Assembly: GCA_033297205.1 (NCBI GenBank)
Contig: MU859072.1
Location: 1-64,000, forward strand
Reading direction: 5' to 3'
From: Pseudoneurospora amorphoporcata
Lineage: Eukaryota > Ascomycota > Sordariomycetes > Sordariales > Sordariaceae
Length of the DNA: 64,000 nt
Shown here: in pieces, positions 12,108-23,434 of the stretch
How positions within the stretch are numbered: the stretch's first letter is position 1
Layout of the letters: every line of letters starts with the position of its first letter
Made by a program: the position numbers and the translations under genes
The notes under the pieces: generated by a model
Databases searched by the model: none
What the model saw: only the letters and a program-made list of their open reading frames with translations
Told to the model about the DNA's origin: nothing

Positions 12108-14747
12108 TCAATATTCCTCCTCGTCATCAACTTCGTCGTCGTCGGCGAATGGGTTAATGTCCTCTTCACCACCCTCGTCATAATCATCATACCCGCCTCC
12201 GTTTTCATTATACTCCCCTTCATACTCCCCTTCCGGATTTGGCTCCTCCACTTCTGCTTCTACTACTTCCTCAGTAGCGGGAGTGCTCTCGACAACCGCA
12301 GCGGCTGCACCACCGGAACTCTCGCCCTCATTGCCATGCCCTCCAGTAGCATCACCAGCCTCACTGGCCAGCGCGCTATCCGCCTCATTGCTACCCGGTC
12401 CCTGCTCGTTAAAGTCCAGATTAAAAATCTGGCCTAGCTTGGAGTAATCGAGCTTGGTACTGATGCCGCGGTTGCGCATCATGTTGACGGCCGCCTCCTC
12501 GGCTGTCTCGGGCACGCCGTTGTTCTCGTGGACCCGGTTCTTCTTGTTCTTGCGCTTGTTGGGGCCCTTGTTCTTCTCGGCCAGCTTCGCGTCAAACACC
12601 CTTTGTTGTTTAGACCGGAGGAAGTCCACGTGAATGTTGACCCAGATCTGCTCCTTCATCTTGGCCTCGGCCTCGCCTAGACGGCAGTATTTGACTTCGG
12701 GATCGTCGGCGAACTCGTGCTCATGCACGATGGGATCGTCCAGAGCTTTGTTGGAGACATACTGGGGGCGCATATACGGCATTGGGACCGACAGGTTGAG
12801 GCGGTCTGTGACCGGTTCTTGCTGCCGCTCATCGCGAGCACCAGCGTCTTCCATGACGGTGTCAGTCTCCTTGGTTGTGTTGGGATGCTCGGTGCTGGTA
12901 GGAGCAGGGGTGGCGTTGGTAGTAGCAGGAGCAGGGGCAGGGGCAGGTGTAGCGGCAGAAGAAGGGGCAGGGGCTGAAGAAGCAGAGGCAGGAGTCGTGG
13001 CTTGTTGCTTGATCTTTTCCCTTTGCGCCAGGATCTTCTTCTTTCGAACCTCTGCCACCTTCTCTTTCTCGGCACGATTGTCCGACGCAGCCTTTTCGGC
13101 CTGGGCGGCATTGAGGAACTCGGGATCGTGAAGATGGCCCTCCATTTCTTTCTCCAAAAGAGCCTCATCTGTTTGCCACTCTTGGGTGATGGGCATTGTG
13201 ATCTTCCTGAGCTTCCTTCCCCCCGTCTTCTTCTTTCTCTTGTCGCCCTTCTTGCCGGCTGTTTCGCCATTGCTGGTTGAGGCTCCAGAAGCGGCAATGT
13301 CAACACCTTGAGCCTTGGCGAAGGCGATCTCGCTGCTGGGATCAACCTCATCCTCTTCATCGTCGGAATCGGAATCGGAGTCGGAATCGTCTTCATCATC
13401 TTCCTCCTCATCAAGTTCACCGTATTCCTCGACCAATGTCTTCAACTGTTGCTCCTCGCCAGCAACTGCAGTAACAATGAGAGCCTCAGCCTCAACCTCA
13501 GGATCGCTGTCTCCTTCTTGCCGGGGAACTGGAGGGACAACGAAGCCATCTTTGTCGACAGTCGGGGGCGCGGCCGAGGAACCATCGTTTGTCCGCATCT
13601 TCTTGGTCCCCTTCTTCTTGCCATCTCCAGCCTCCTTTCTCTTCCTCTTCTTGGGCCGGGTGTGCTTGGCCTTCCACTCATCTGTTTGCTTATAGACAAA
13701 AGGAGGATCGTGCGCTGGACCGGCTTCCAAGGGATCCTTGTCGTGGAAGTCTTGTACAGTCAACTGGGCAGCAGGCACGCTGGCGAACTCGTCCATACGC
13801 TCCTGAATGGTGGCCATTGTGACCTTGACGATGTAGACAACCTCTCTGACAGTACGGCGATAGTTGTGAGCCCTGGCAGCCATGATGAGAGCAGCACCAC
13901 AGATACCAGCGGGCCTACGACCATGGGTGATGTTATCGTGTTGCATGCGTTTCGCGATACGGACAGCGGACAAAGCGACCTTGTTGGTGTCGTGCAGAAA
14001 CTCCAGCTTGGAAGCAAAACGGAAAATGAGATCCTCGATTACGATGGGGCGAGGGCCTGTGAGAAACTCGGGAAACCGGTTGAGAAAGTCCTTGTAGCCA
14101 CGACCAAGAGCGAAAACGTCGGCATGAAGGAGATCAGCCAAGTCAATGAGCATGATCTTGTGGTTATTCTCCGCCCTGCAAGCGGCGTACAAGCAGATGG
14201 CGGCCACATTTTGCTTACGGCGACCCTGGACGAAGTTGGCGTGTGAGCAGGCTTTGTAGTAGCGAAAGGCAATGTCGCTGATGCTCTGTCCGATTCTGAG
14301 CTGGTAGGAGTACTGTTGCATCATGGCCTTGACCTCGCGAAGACTACGTTCACGGGCCTCAGAAGCACCACCGCCAGCGACACGGCGGAATGCAAGACCA
14401 CCAACGCCGCGAATACCGCCTTGATCAAAGGCGACATGGGTACCGTGAACGACGGCGGCACCAGACGAAGATTCACCGAAAGTGATTTCGGAGACAATGT
14501 TGCTGTCATCAGCGACCATACCGCAGGTCTGGCAGGTTCCGTCGACGACATTGGGCTTTGGACATTTCGGGTTGGCGCACTTGGGTCGGTTAGGCTTAGG
14601 CGGTGCTGCTGCTGTGTGTGTGGTGCTGTTGTTGGCTCCTCCGTTAGACGCTATAGAAGCCTCCCTAACACGGCGCTCGCGGCTCTCTTCACGCTCCATG
14701 ATGCGGCGCACGGCATTTGGCCGCTTGGGCTTTGGCTTTGACGACAT
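12108..14747 (-). CDS. BRF1: TFIIIB subunit BRF1 (RNA polymerase III initiation factor)
   Basis: The 879-residue intronless frame encodes the TFIIB-related subunit of TFIIIB, which bridges TBP, TFIIIC and Pol III at tRNA and 5S promoters in the nucleus. A basic N-terminal extension of about 55 residues precedes a zinc ribbon with Cys57, 62, 72 and 75. Two cyclin-like repeats follow at roughly 125-330 (first around IGQSISDIAFRYYKACSHAN, second around KVALSAVRIAKRMQHDN). After a Lys/Arg-rich and acidic linker comes the BRF1-specific TBP-binding region near residues 670-780 (LDDPIVHEHEFADDPEVKYC onward). The tail is Asp/Glu-rich. It is longer than yeast Brf1 (about 600 residues) mainly through low-complexity linkers. 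The first zinc pair is CX4C rather than CX2C. Confidence 0.95.
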   Translation of the reverse strand: MSSKPKPKRPNAVRRIMEREESRERRVREASIASNGGANNSTTHTAAAPPKPNRPKCANPKCPKPNVVDGTCQTCGMVADDSNIVSEITFGESSSGAAVVHGTHVAFDQGGIRGVGGLAFRRVAGGGASEARERSLREVKAMMQQYSYQLRIGQSISDIAFRYYKACSHANFVQGRRKQNVAAICLYAACRAENNHKIMLIDLADLLHADVFALGRGYKDFLNRFPEFLTGPRPIVIEDLIFRFASKLEFLHDTNKVALSAVRIAKRMQHDNITHGRRPAGICGAALIMAARAHNYRRTVREVVYIVKVTMATIQERMDEFASVPAAQLTVQDFHDKDPLEAGPAHDPPFVYKQTDEWKAKHTRPKKRKRKEAGDGKKKGTKKMRTNDGSSAAPPTVDKDGFVVPPVPRQEGDSDPEVEAEALIVTAVAGEEQQLKTLVEEYGELDEEEDDEDDSDSDSDSDDEEDEVDPSSEIAFAKAQGVDIAASGASTSNGETAGKKGDKRKKKTGGRKLRKITMPITQEWQTDEALLEKEMEGHLHDPEFLNAAQAEKAASDNRAEKEKVAEVRKKKILAQREKIKQQATTPASASSAPAPSSAATPAPAPAPATTNATPAPTSTEHPNTTKETDTVMEDAGARDERQQEPVTDRLNLSVPMPYMRPQYVSNKALDDPIVHEHEFADDPEVKYCRLGEAEAKMKEQIWVNIHVDFLRSKQQRVFDAKLAEKNKGPNKRKNKKNRVHENNGVPETAEEAAVNMMRNRGISTKLDYSKLGQIFNLDFNEQGPGSNEADSALASEAGDATGGHGNEGESSGGAAAAVVESTPATEEVVEAEVEEPNPEGEYEGEYNENGGGYDDYDEGGEEDINPFADDDEVDDEEEY

Positions 14748-16337
14748 GACTGCTGGTTTTGCTGTTTCACTGTTGTTGTTTGCCTGTCCGTTGCCGTCTT
14801 TCTGTGATGCTGTCTATCTCGCAAAAAAGGGTATCCAAGCAAGGGGACCGATGCTGAGAGAGAACAGGAAAATGGAGCCAAGGAAAAAGCTGGTGGTTGA
14901 TGCAAGATGTGGTGTCGGCCAGTGTTGTTCTGTTGAAGTTGATGAGCGTGGGCTGAGAGCGACGCGTTGTTGAATCAAAAGTGAAATATAGCGGGGCATT
15001 GGTCTCGTCACCCACCCGGAAAGCTTTCAGGGAGGGGGACGACCCAGGGTACGAGCAATTGAAAGTCGTGATGAAAAAGGCGAAGTTGGTGATGTTGACA
15101 TGTATCGAGCCCCTTTTAGGAGTATCCAGGGGGTGATGAAAGGGGTATAAGACGATTGGTGAGAAGATGGGCTAGTTCCTGGACCGGGTGGTGATACTGG
15201 TGACGGAGAAAGTTGCGAGGTCGAAATGGAATGAGCGGTTTGGAAAAGTTGTGTCCTGGTGGTCGAGCGGGGTGAGACGCAGACTCAAAACTCGCAAATG
15301 CACAGACTGCAAAGGGGACCGTGCCTGGTGGGTCCCGCGAGTGAGAGGGCGTCAGTTCGATTTGTGATGTGGTTCAATTTTTTTTCCCATTCACTTGCAC
15401 TTCAGTTTCTGATTGTAGTCACTGTCATCCGCACTTCACTTTTCCACTCACTCTTGCCTCACCCATTTTTTTCGCTTGTTATATTGACTCACACATTCAG
15501 TTGCTTTACTGCAGGTCTGTCTTCCTGCGAATCGCCTACAAGCAGAACGGTCCTGTAACTGGAAGTGCTCGGTACAACCGAATGTACGCAGTGTTCTTGC
15601 CTTCGCTCTGTTCACTGCATCACAAATGGGGAGCAACAGCGCGGACACGAGCATCCGAGATTAATTCGTGGATTGCAATGACGATGAGTAACGATTGTGC
15701 CTGACGACTTCCCGATCGTGATAGCTTTTGCCCGCCGCGGCTGGATTGCGCACAATCTCAACCGCCAAATGGCATTTGTTCGAAAGGAGCGCGACTGTCT
15801 GGACCGCATGCTGGTTCCCCGAAGTTCTTCCATAGTCTTAGGATAAGCGGGCCGTTGTACCTTCTTCTTACTTCTTCCCCTCGTTCTCCCAACGTCGTCT
15901 GGACCAAAAACACGAAAGTCTACGAAAGCCAAGCAAACCACATATACCAATAACACGGATCTCTCATGCACGGAGTAACTGGATCTGACCAACGTGAACC
16001 CATGAGGCCCCTCATTGCAACCTAGTCGAGCTAACGTTACTCCCATCACTTTCGCACGCCATCATTGTCGGTTGATCTCCGGGTCCTGGTTTCTAAACAA
16101 ATCTGAGCATCATGCCCCCCATCTGTCGAGAACATCTTGCGTAATTGAAACTGTCAAAGTTCGTGACAAATTAGTTGAGCCACCTCTTCTGGTGCCTTTG
16201 CTACAGGTATAAGATATTCTACACTCCTCCACCGACCGACCAAGGGCTTGTTGTATCGTTGAAGACACAGACTCATAACCAGCGCCACCCACTCACTTCA
16301 ACATCACCACTTCCCACCGCCTCATCACCCAAGCAAA
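14748..16337. other. Divergent intergenic region between BRF1 and the DUF1349 gene
   Basis: The region separates two divergently transcribed starts and presumably holds both promoters. A pyrimidine-rich leader lies just before 16338. No coding or repeat signal is seen. Confidence 0.45.
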
Positions 16338-17031
16338 ATGTCCGCCACCACCACCGACATCTTCACCATCCGCGCCGCCCCCGGCACCGACATCTGGCGT
16401 AAACCACCCACAACCAACATCTACAATGGTATACCCTCTCTCCTCCCCTCTCCCCCCTTTCCCACAAGCATTAGTGACCACCCCTTTTTTAAAAAACAAA
16501 GCACCAACCGCCACACCCCACTCCACCCGCTCCCACGGCCCCTTAACCTCCTTCCTTTCCGCCCGCGGTTCCTTCTCCTTTCCCTGGCGCGAACGGTACG
16601 ACCAAGCCGGTATCCTGTTGGCTTTCCGACGCGGCAACGAGCCCTTGGAAGTTCCGCCAAAATGGATCAAAACCGGCATCGAATTCTACCAATCCGCTCC
16701 CCAACTTTCCACCGTCGCCACGGATAATTGGGCTGATTGGAGCGTTACCCCGCTTACTTCCCCAACCGAATGGACGACTATTTTGGTAGAAAAATCGGGG
16801 GATGAGCATGGACAGAGTATTTGGGTTTATAGGATCGTGGTGGATGAGGAAACCGGGGAGGAGAAGGAAAGGACTGCGTTGAGGGAGATTTGTTGGGTTT
16901 ATGGGCTAGAGAAGCAGGAGGAGTGGGAGTTGGAGGTGGTGGCTATGGCGGCTAGGCCGGAGAAGAATGTGAAGGGGAACGAGGAGTTGGTGGTGAAGGC
17001 TAAGGGGTGGGAGGTTAAGTGGGAGGAGTAG
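16338..17031 (+). CDS. DUF1349 family protein (REE1-like)
   Basis: Exons 16338-16428 and 16502-17031 are joined by a 73-nt GTATAC...AAAG intron and give 206 residues. The fold family is recognised from the SFSFPWRERYDQAGILLAFR, WIKTGIEFYQ and WADWSV segments, typical of DUF1349 concanavalin-like beta proteins, to which yeast Ree1 (reported to affect enolase regulation) belongs. No signal peptide is present, so it is probably cytosolic. The molecular activity is unknown, and the Ree1 link is by family only. The ATG has an AAAATG context, and the C-terminus is Glu/Lys-rich. Confidence 0.78.
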
Positions 17032-17737
17032 TGGATGTCATCACAGTTGATTTGAAGAAGAACAGGAAAATTTGTGGGAAGTGGTCAAGGTTTTTCCACT
17101 ACATAGTCCTCCAAGTGAGGAGAGGGCTTGCCAGCTAGTTAACGCAGCTATGGAATTTGAGTATTCCCATTGTTCTTCCCTAGCTGTGTTCGTTATCATT
17201 CTCATAAGAAGTCATTCATTACATCATGAAAGCTGCCATGGCCAATCTGCTAGTCAAAGCGACCGACCCGCGCGAATGAGTGAGCGACTCCTTGCTCTAT
17301 GCAGCTAACAAGTCTCTCCCAAATAGAATATCAGATTACCCGAGCCAGCAGCCATGCAGACTGCCATTTCATTCGAAACGGTGTTTGATCACCCAACCAG
17401 GGGATTCATCCATAAGGTATGTGTATGCCATCGTGGTCTGTCCAAGCGATAGACAAAAGAGGAAAAAAAAAAAAAGGATCGAGTTGCGAGCGCCGTATAC
17501 GCATGTCGGAGAAAAAAAAAGCAAGTTAATGCCTCCCCGATATTGGTATCAGTCTGAGTTGCGTTTGTGTGTTGTCCGTTGTTGTAAGCCAGTAAAGCCA
17601 GTGTTATTGTTTGCGACACGATGAAGGGAATGACCAAAGCATCCGCCCTCTCAAGGGTCACCAGGTCGTTCAATATCGTTTCCGAACTCCGTCGTCAGTT
17701 GAAAAGGAACGCATAAACGAAAACAAAATGGCAAAAA
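17032..17737. other. Spacer between converging genes
   Basis: Short A-rich runs (about 17463-17475 and 17511-17519) are the only notable composition. This should be the 3' UTRs of the DUF1349 gene and the BTB gene; no gene is seen. Confidence 0.45.
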
Positions 17738-18775
17738 TTATGGTTGGGTATCGTCGTGAGATGAAGAAAGTAACTGGGGCGTCCGCGTCGCCGCATTACT
17801 CAAGTCAATGACGTCGTCGAGGTGGTTACACATGGCAACGAACAGGTCGAAGAACAGTTTCCCACTGCCTTGTCCGTACACATTGCTGCTGCCGGCCTTC
17901 TCCATCTCGGCCTGCATGGTGCCGCTGCGCTTGAAGGTCTTGCGGCACCGGATGATGAGTGCCAGGTAATGGGCGCGCAGGCGACTGTCGGAGTCGGGCG
18001 TGTGCGCATAGCAGTACTGCGCGCTGCGAAGGATGGTGCCGACGTCGATGCCGGTCTGCAACCCTTGCTTTCGCAGCGCCAGCCTCTTGAGTTCCTCCAG
18101 CCCGTAGCGTTCTGCGGCGCAGTAGACCACCGTGTCGCGAAGCAAGTACTGGTTGAGGCTGGAGAGATACACGGTCGGCTCGACAGATGGAGAGGGGACC
18201 TGGCCTGCGCGTTGTTGTGGTGAGTTGTTGCCTGTCGGGGGTGTGAGGGGTGCGGCCCGACTGGCGGTGGGGATAGAGAGAGAGTCCTCGAGCTCCCAAG
18301 AGTCCTGCTGCTGGTTGTGTAGCAGGCGAGGGTAGTAGTCGCCCTTGTAGAGGTATTCGAGGATGGCGCTAAAGACCTTCGGCTCTTCATCCTCGAGCAA
18401 GATTCTCTTGGGCTGCCCATTAGGATAGTTTCCGCGTAGCATCCTTTCGAAGAGAGGAGCCTGGCATAGGATATCTTCATGCGCAGCAAACAGTCGCCCT
18501 TCGCTGCCCACGGTGATGGTAACAATGGGAGCAGGAGTGATGACGAGTGGCTCCTTGGCTGGCTTCGCTTGCGTTGACTGGTGTTCTTTGCGCGAAGAGT
18601 TCTCGCCTGTGAGCGACTGCTTGAGGTTCGACAGCTTCTGGAGATCCCGTTTCGATCGCTTGGCGAGTCTTGCAGACTTGTCCACCCGATGTTGCGAATC
18701 CGCACTGGTTGATTTTTGGGCAGGCTCCCTCTGGGAGCTGCTAGCATCGCGGGATTGGAACGAGCGCTTGAACAT
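17738..18775 (-). CDS. BTB/POZ domain protein
   Basis: A single-exon 345-residue protein. The N-terminal ~75 residues are Ser/Lys/Arg/Gln-rich and probably disordered. The BTB/POZ fold starts near residue 84 (IVTITVGSEGRLFAAHEDIL) and continues through LFERMLRGNY and ILEYLYKGDYYP, the usual BTB core. Low-complexity sequence then precedes helices around YLLRDTVVYCAAERYGLEELKRLAL, the BACK-like start commonly seen in fungal BTB proteins. Such proteins dimerise and often serve as Cul3 adaptors or nuclear scaffolds; which applies here is unknown. No kelch or zinc-finger partner domain is present. Confidence 0.88.
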   Translation of the reverse strand: MFKRSFQSRDASSSQREPAQKSTSADSQHRVDKSARLAKRSKRDLQKLSNLKQSLTGENSSRKEHQSTQAKPAKEPLVITPAPIVTITVGSEGRLFAAHEDILCQAPLFERMLRGNYPNGQPKRILLEDEEPKVFSAILEYLYKGDYYPRLLHNQQQDSWELEDSLSIPTASRAAPLTPPTGNNSPQQRAGQVPSPSVEPTVYLSSLNQYLLRDTVVYCAAERYGLEELKRLALRKQGLQTGIDVGTILRSAQYCYAHTPDSDSRLRAHYLALIIRCRKTFKRSGTMQAEMEKAGSSNVYGQGSGKLFFDLFVAMCNHLDDVIDLSNAATRTPQLLSSSHDDTQP

Positions 18776-20309
18776 GGTGGCGGTCTTGGGGAAGATGAAT
18801 CGGAAAATGGTGGCGGTATTGACGGGATATCCAGATGAAAGCTTTTCAGATTGTCAAGAGAGCGACGAAACAGATGAAGGACCGGAGAAAAGAAAAAGAA
18901 GGAGGGAAGGAAGGGGAAGCACAAAAGAAGGATTGACAGGGCCCGGGGTGGTGCTATCTCTACCGAATGAACCTCGAGACAACACCAGCAAACACTTTGC
19001 AGCCCTTTGGTTGTGTGTTGGGGGGAGATGGGGGGACAGGGAGCAAGAACCAGAAGAGGAAGTGTGGTAAGGGGGGGGTTGACGGCATACTTATAACGTC
19101 GTTGACAGCCTCACGGCCAATGTGAAGGCGTGATGCCGGATTCATGGGAAGCGAACTAAAGCAGGGCGGGGACGGCGGTTGTTGGTTGTATCGACAGGGG
19201 TCATGTTAAGTGTCCAACAAGAATTTGTCAAACCAAGAACCGTCAGGATCGTGCATCGTCAACCAGAGACAGGGGCCATGTTCTGGAAATCGACTTATCG
19301 TCCATTCACCGCGCTCAGACGACGTGCGGTTGGTTGCACTGACTGCATGTTGCAGCCTGCCTTGGTGCATGCTGAATGAGGGTGTGTACGACGGCGCTTC
19401 CGTTGCCCTCCATCTTCGACTTCTTTCTCTCCCTCTGCGGCATGGCGTACGTAGTTTGCTTTCCTCTTGGGATTGATCTGTGTGATGGCTTCAGTGGACA
19501 GTCGTGAAGGCAGAGTGACTGCCCTGAATGCTGAGCTGTCCATCGACGTCAACAGACGAGGGGGCCTCCGTTTGGCGTCTGCCCTGGCCTAAGCTTGAAT
19601 GGCTCATCCAATGACCGAAGAGGATTGTGTGGTCCGATCCCTCCCATTGGCACAGGTACTTGGTTACTCCAAACCTTCTCGAATCTCCGCGGAGACCAAG
19701 GCTCGCCTTGTATTCGTGCTGTTGACTTTGTAGTCATGTCAACGTTGGTCGGCATCATTTGTCTTGTTGTCACGTAAATGCGCACTTAAAGACATCGATC
19801 TGGGCAATTCTCAGCCGGACAAGGGGCCGGGCCGTCCTCTTGACCCCGCAGAGATCGACGGCAAATCGGCAATGGGACGCTAGGGGACGGTGGTGGGGAC
19901 GCGAAACAAAGCTCCGCGGCTCCGCTCCGGCTGCGTCCAGTGGCAGCAGGGGGTCAGGGACTGGGAGTTTGTTCAGTTCCACAACCAGGGGACTTCCTCA
20001 GTACTTCTGCTGATGTCTGATGCTTGGAAGACTGCTAATTCCATCACAGGATAATTAAAGTCAGTTCAAGTGATAGTTCCATGCTCTTTATGGCTATCTA
20101 CATGGCTTAGGTAGGTACCGTCTCTACAGCCGTCGAGTGCAGGGACAGCACTGCTGGGGAAAGGAACATAATTCAGTATCGGTTAAAATCATGACGGAAA
20201 AGGGTGTGTAGGGACAAGAGCGGAAGGACAACGTAGAGGGTCTCCATCTCGCAGGAACTACTTTTGTGGCAAGCCACATCTTATCAAAACAGGGACCAAC
20301 CTATCCGTC
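18776..20309. other. Intergenic upstream of the BTB gene
   Basis: About 1.5 kb with no supported gene. A G-rich run lies near 19020-19080 just upstream of the BTB leader. The part next to 20310 is the 3' flank of the membrane-protein gene. Confidence 0.45.
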
Positions 20310-21589
20310 TCACTCTTGATCTCCCTGCTGCGAGCCTTCTGGGGTACTGACTTGACTTGGGCTGCCATATTTCTCTGCCAATTCTTCACGCAGACCAATG
20401 AGGCCATACATGAAGGCGAAAACTATCAGAGCAATTGTGGTCAGCTGGAGGGTCCTGTCACCGAACTGGGGAAGCAGATGTGACTTACAGGCAGGTCCCA
20501 GAGCCACAAACAAAGCGCAGTATCCAAACATGAGTTCTCTGTACCGAACAAACTCAGGGTCCAGCCAGAAGTAAGGGGCGCGGCCGATGAAGAGCTTTCC
20601 AAAGGAAGCCCAGCCGAGATAGGCGCACAAAATGAACACCAAGCCAATAATATGCGTGTGTACGGGCTTTTCAGAGTCATTAGTCTTCTTGCACATCAAG
20701 ATACTCGACAACTTACAATCTGGCGTTTGATGCTGTTCAGCAGCAATATCTCGAAGAGAGCGAGGATTGCTGTATAACCCCAGAGGTTCAGAACGCAGAA
20801 AGGTTCAAACCACCCATGACCAAAAAAACCTCCTCCATCTAGTCTCATTAGTGCGCTTTCGGTGAGAGTCTAATCTCAGTGAGAACATACCCTCGAGATT
20901 CCCGGCATCATCTCCGCCACCACCCCTTTGTCTGTCTCTTGGTAGGTCGCCGTGACCCTTCGGCACTACGAAGGCCCAGAAGATGAAGATGTTCATGAAG
21001 GCAAACACGTGAGACACTGTGTAATACAAGCTGAAGTAGAATCGGTTGCGAGAGGTGATAGTCTGTTCAGGCGGCGATATCTTTCGTAGCAGAGCTGTCT
21101 CCCAGGTGTTGTCTTCCTCATCGAGATCAGGATAATAGAGGTGCGTATAGCTCCAGCACTAAGCGAGGGGGTCAGGTTAGCACCAAAATGTAAGACAGCT
21201 GCCCGAGAGTGACAAGGGACATACAAACGTGGCCAAGTGGTAGAGCCACAGCAGAACGAAAGTGATGGTCGAAAACTGAAAGATGATGCGCAAGGGCGAG
21301 TCGCCATCTTCCCGCTTGTAGAGTTTGTAGTCAAGCAGCATGGGCGCAAGGATGGTAAGATAGATCAGAATCAGGCCTCTGATGGCGACAAGAGTGGTCT
21401 GGTTGATAAAGCCCCATGGAGCGTGGCATACGCGGAGGAAGATGGGCTATGTAAGCTGTCAGTATGATCCAAGACGTGTGCGCAACAGATTGTCTTGTGT
21501 CGTACATGGTCTTGGACAACTCCATGTGGCCGGGGTAGATCACGGCCCAGGAGCGAGCTCCGTTCCGTTGCCTCGTTGCCGGTTGACAT
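20310..21589 (-). CDS. Polytopic membrane protein, six exons, function unknown
   Basis: Hand-joined exons are 21589-21506, 21446-21225, 21158-20891, 20838-20717, 20666-20489 and 20422-20310. All use GT-AG sites with phases 0,0,1,0,1 and give 328 residues without an internal stop. The first exon encodes a polar cytosolic-type head. The rest has about six hydrophobic spans, including IRGLILIYLTILAPMLL, IIFQFSTITFVLLWLYHL, FYFSLYYTVSHVFAFMNIFI, NLWGYTAILALFEILLL and HIIGLVFILCAYLGWASF. A Gly-rich loop sits between spans 3 and 4. The order of spans and the conserved His/Asn/Glu polar residues recall FAR-17a/AIG1-like integral membrane proteins, but I am not sure of this. It is divergent from SEC11. 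Confidence 0.82.
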
Positions 21590-22685
21590 GTTGACGAGCA
21601 AGGGAGGACGGGTCGTTCGAGGTAAAATTCAGCAAAGTTAGAGGCACAGGCGAGCGAACACAGCCGACTACTTGTGACGGAAGATGAATCAATAAGAAGG
21701 GTGTTCAGAGGAAACCATGATAACCAGGCAAAGAAATGCGTTCTCTGCCAGTCTCCTTGACACTAGCTACTCCTTCCACGAACCAGAAGATGATAACGTG
21801 GAGGTAGCGACGTACAAACCGTCTGTCACTGCTCCACTGCCTGCATGTAAACCCAAATACCTAGAGTAAAAAGGCGTAAGGTAGTTTCAACGAAAGGAAT
21901 GACTGGAACTCGGCCGGAAAAGAGAAGGGGGTCATGACCATGAGAAACACGATTGCCCTTTCTTTCGAGGAGGTGACGGAGTACAGAAGAAAGTAGCATC
22001 TTGGTGCAGAAAACTGGTTAACCGAAAAGGTAGCGGTCACGCCATTGGTCGGGTTCGACCTCTTATACTCCAGTAGCTGCTTTCCCTGGGAAGAATGACG
22101 ATTTTGAAAGGAGGTGTGTGATTACCTATATATGTCATGGACCACTGACCACAAGCGTTTGCTGTGCCGTGTGTATATGGGCAGGCAATAATCGCTTGCA
22201 TTGGAGATTCAGGTTGAAAGAGCCGAGGCTACTAAATACTTGAGGAACTATACCTTCTAGACATGGAGTTCGGGATCTCAATGTTGAGATGCGCTCAAGA
22301 GGATCCTTGAGGTTGAAGTTGCCAAGAGGAAGAGGAACCTCAAAACGCCGGGCCGCAGGAACCTCGAATGCCTTGTGGCCGTGGGGCCCTTCGAGATGGA
22401 ACCTAGTGGGTCTCTTCTAGCCGCAACCCCCAATCAGAAGCTGCCATTTCGCGGCTTGCTTCAGTTGTCACCGTGTCCGCTTACGCTGTCCCTGGCTCTG
22501 ATGTCAATCGCGAACCTCAACGGCAGCGACAAGCCGACACTCGACACATTTACCTAGAGGAAACAGCTACTCCGAACTTGCGCATTCCAGGTTGACTTCG
22601 CCGACATCTAAACACCCAAAAACAAACGTCCTTTGCAGTATACCCTACCGAACTTGAGCACCGCTCCTGCTCTCCCGCCGTCGCC
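21590..22685. other. Divergent promoter region, membrane-protein gene / SEC11
   Basis: The 1.1-kb region between two outward-facing ATGs should hold both promoters. No CDS, RNA gene or repeat is apparent. Confidence 0.5.
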
Positions 22686-23434
22686 ATGTTGTCAGCCCTC
22701 GCAAACCCGCGGCAAGCTGCCGTCCAGCTTATGAACTTTGGCCTGATACTGTCAACCGCATTCATGGTGTGTTCTTGCGCTAGCTGCCCTCTGCTAGATT
22801 TCCTTTTGTCTCTATATAGCATCACCGACAGCATGCTAACCAGCTTCCTTCTCGCAGATGTGGAAAGGTCTCTCGGTCATCTCAGACTCGCCATCCCCGA
22901 TCGTCGTCGTTCTGTCCGGTAGCATGGAGCCAGCCTTCCAACGCGGCGACCTCTTGTTCTTGTGGAACCGCAACTTCGTGGCCGAAACCAGTGTCGGAGA
23001 GGTTGTCGTGTACAATGTGAAGGGCAAGGATATCCCTATCGTGCACAGGATAGTCAGGAAGTTTGGAAAGGGGTTCGTTTACCATCTGCTACACGCTGTC
23101 CCGGGCATACGGCTGACCATAGGACTCCCTGCCTCGAAAGACCCGAAGCGAAGCTGCTCACAAAGGGAGACAACAACGTCTCGGACGATACAGAGCTCTA
23201 CGCAAGTGGACAGGATTACCTGGTTAGGAAAGACATTATCGGGTATGATGATTTTGGCTTCAGCCTGTACCAAGGCGTTACGATTATTTGGCTAACATTT
23301 ACCCTTCAAACAGGAGCGTCTTTGCCTACATTCCTTTTGTTGGCTACGTTACCATTCTTCTATCCGAGCACCCATGGCTCAAGACTGTCATGCTCGGACT
23401 CATGGGCTTGGTGGTGGTTTTACAGCGCGAATAG
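22686..23434 (+). CDS. SEC11: Signal peptidase complex catalytic subunit SEC11
   Basis: This is the ER-membrane serine protease subunit that removes signal peptides from secretory proteins. Exons 22686-22766, 22858-23072, 23141-23242 and 23314-23434 give 172 residues, the normal family length. A single N-terminal membrane span (about 15-35) precedes the protease domain. The nucleophile is Ser49 in SGSMEP. His90 in IVHR and the Asp pair at 114-115 after KGDNN fit the Ser-His-Asp arrangement of eukaryotic Sec11. A C-terminal hydrophobic helix ends in QRE. The second intron uses an uncommon GTTCGT donor, but the join restores the conserved GPEAKLLTKGDNN stretch. Confidence 0.97.

Noticed and set aside
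13308..14246. 312-codon plus-strand frame inside BRF1
   Set aside because: Antisense shadow of the BRF1 cyclin repeats and acidic linker.
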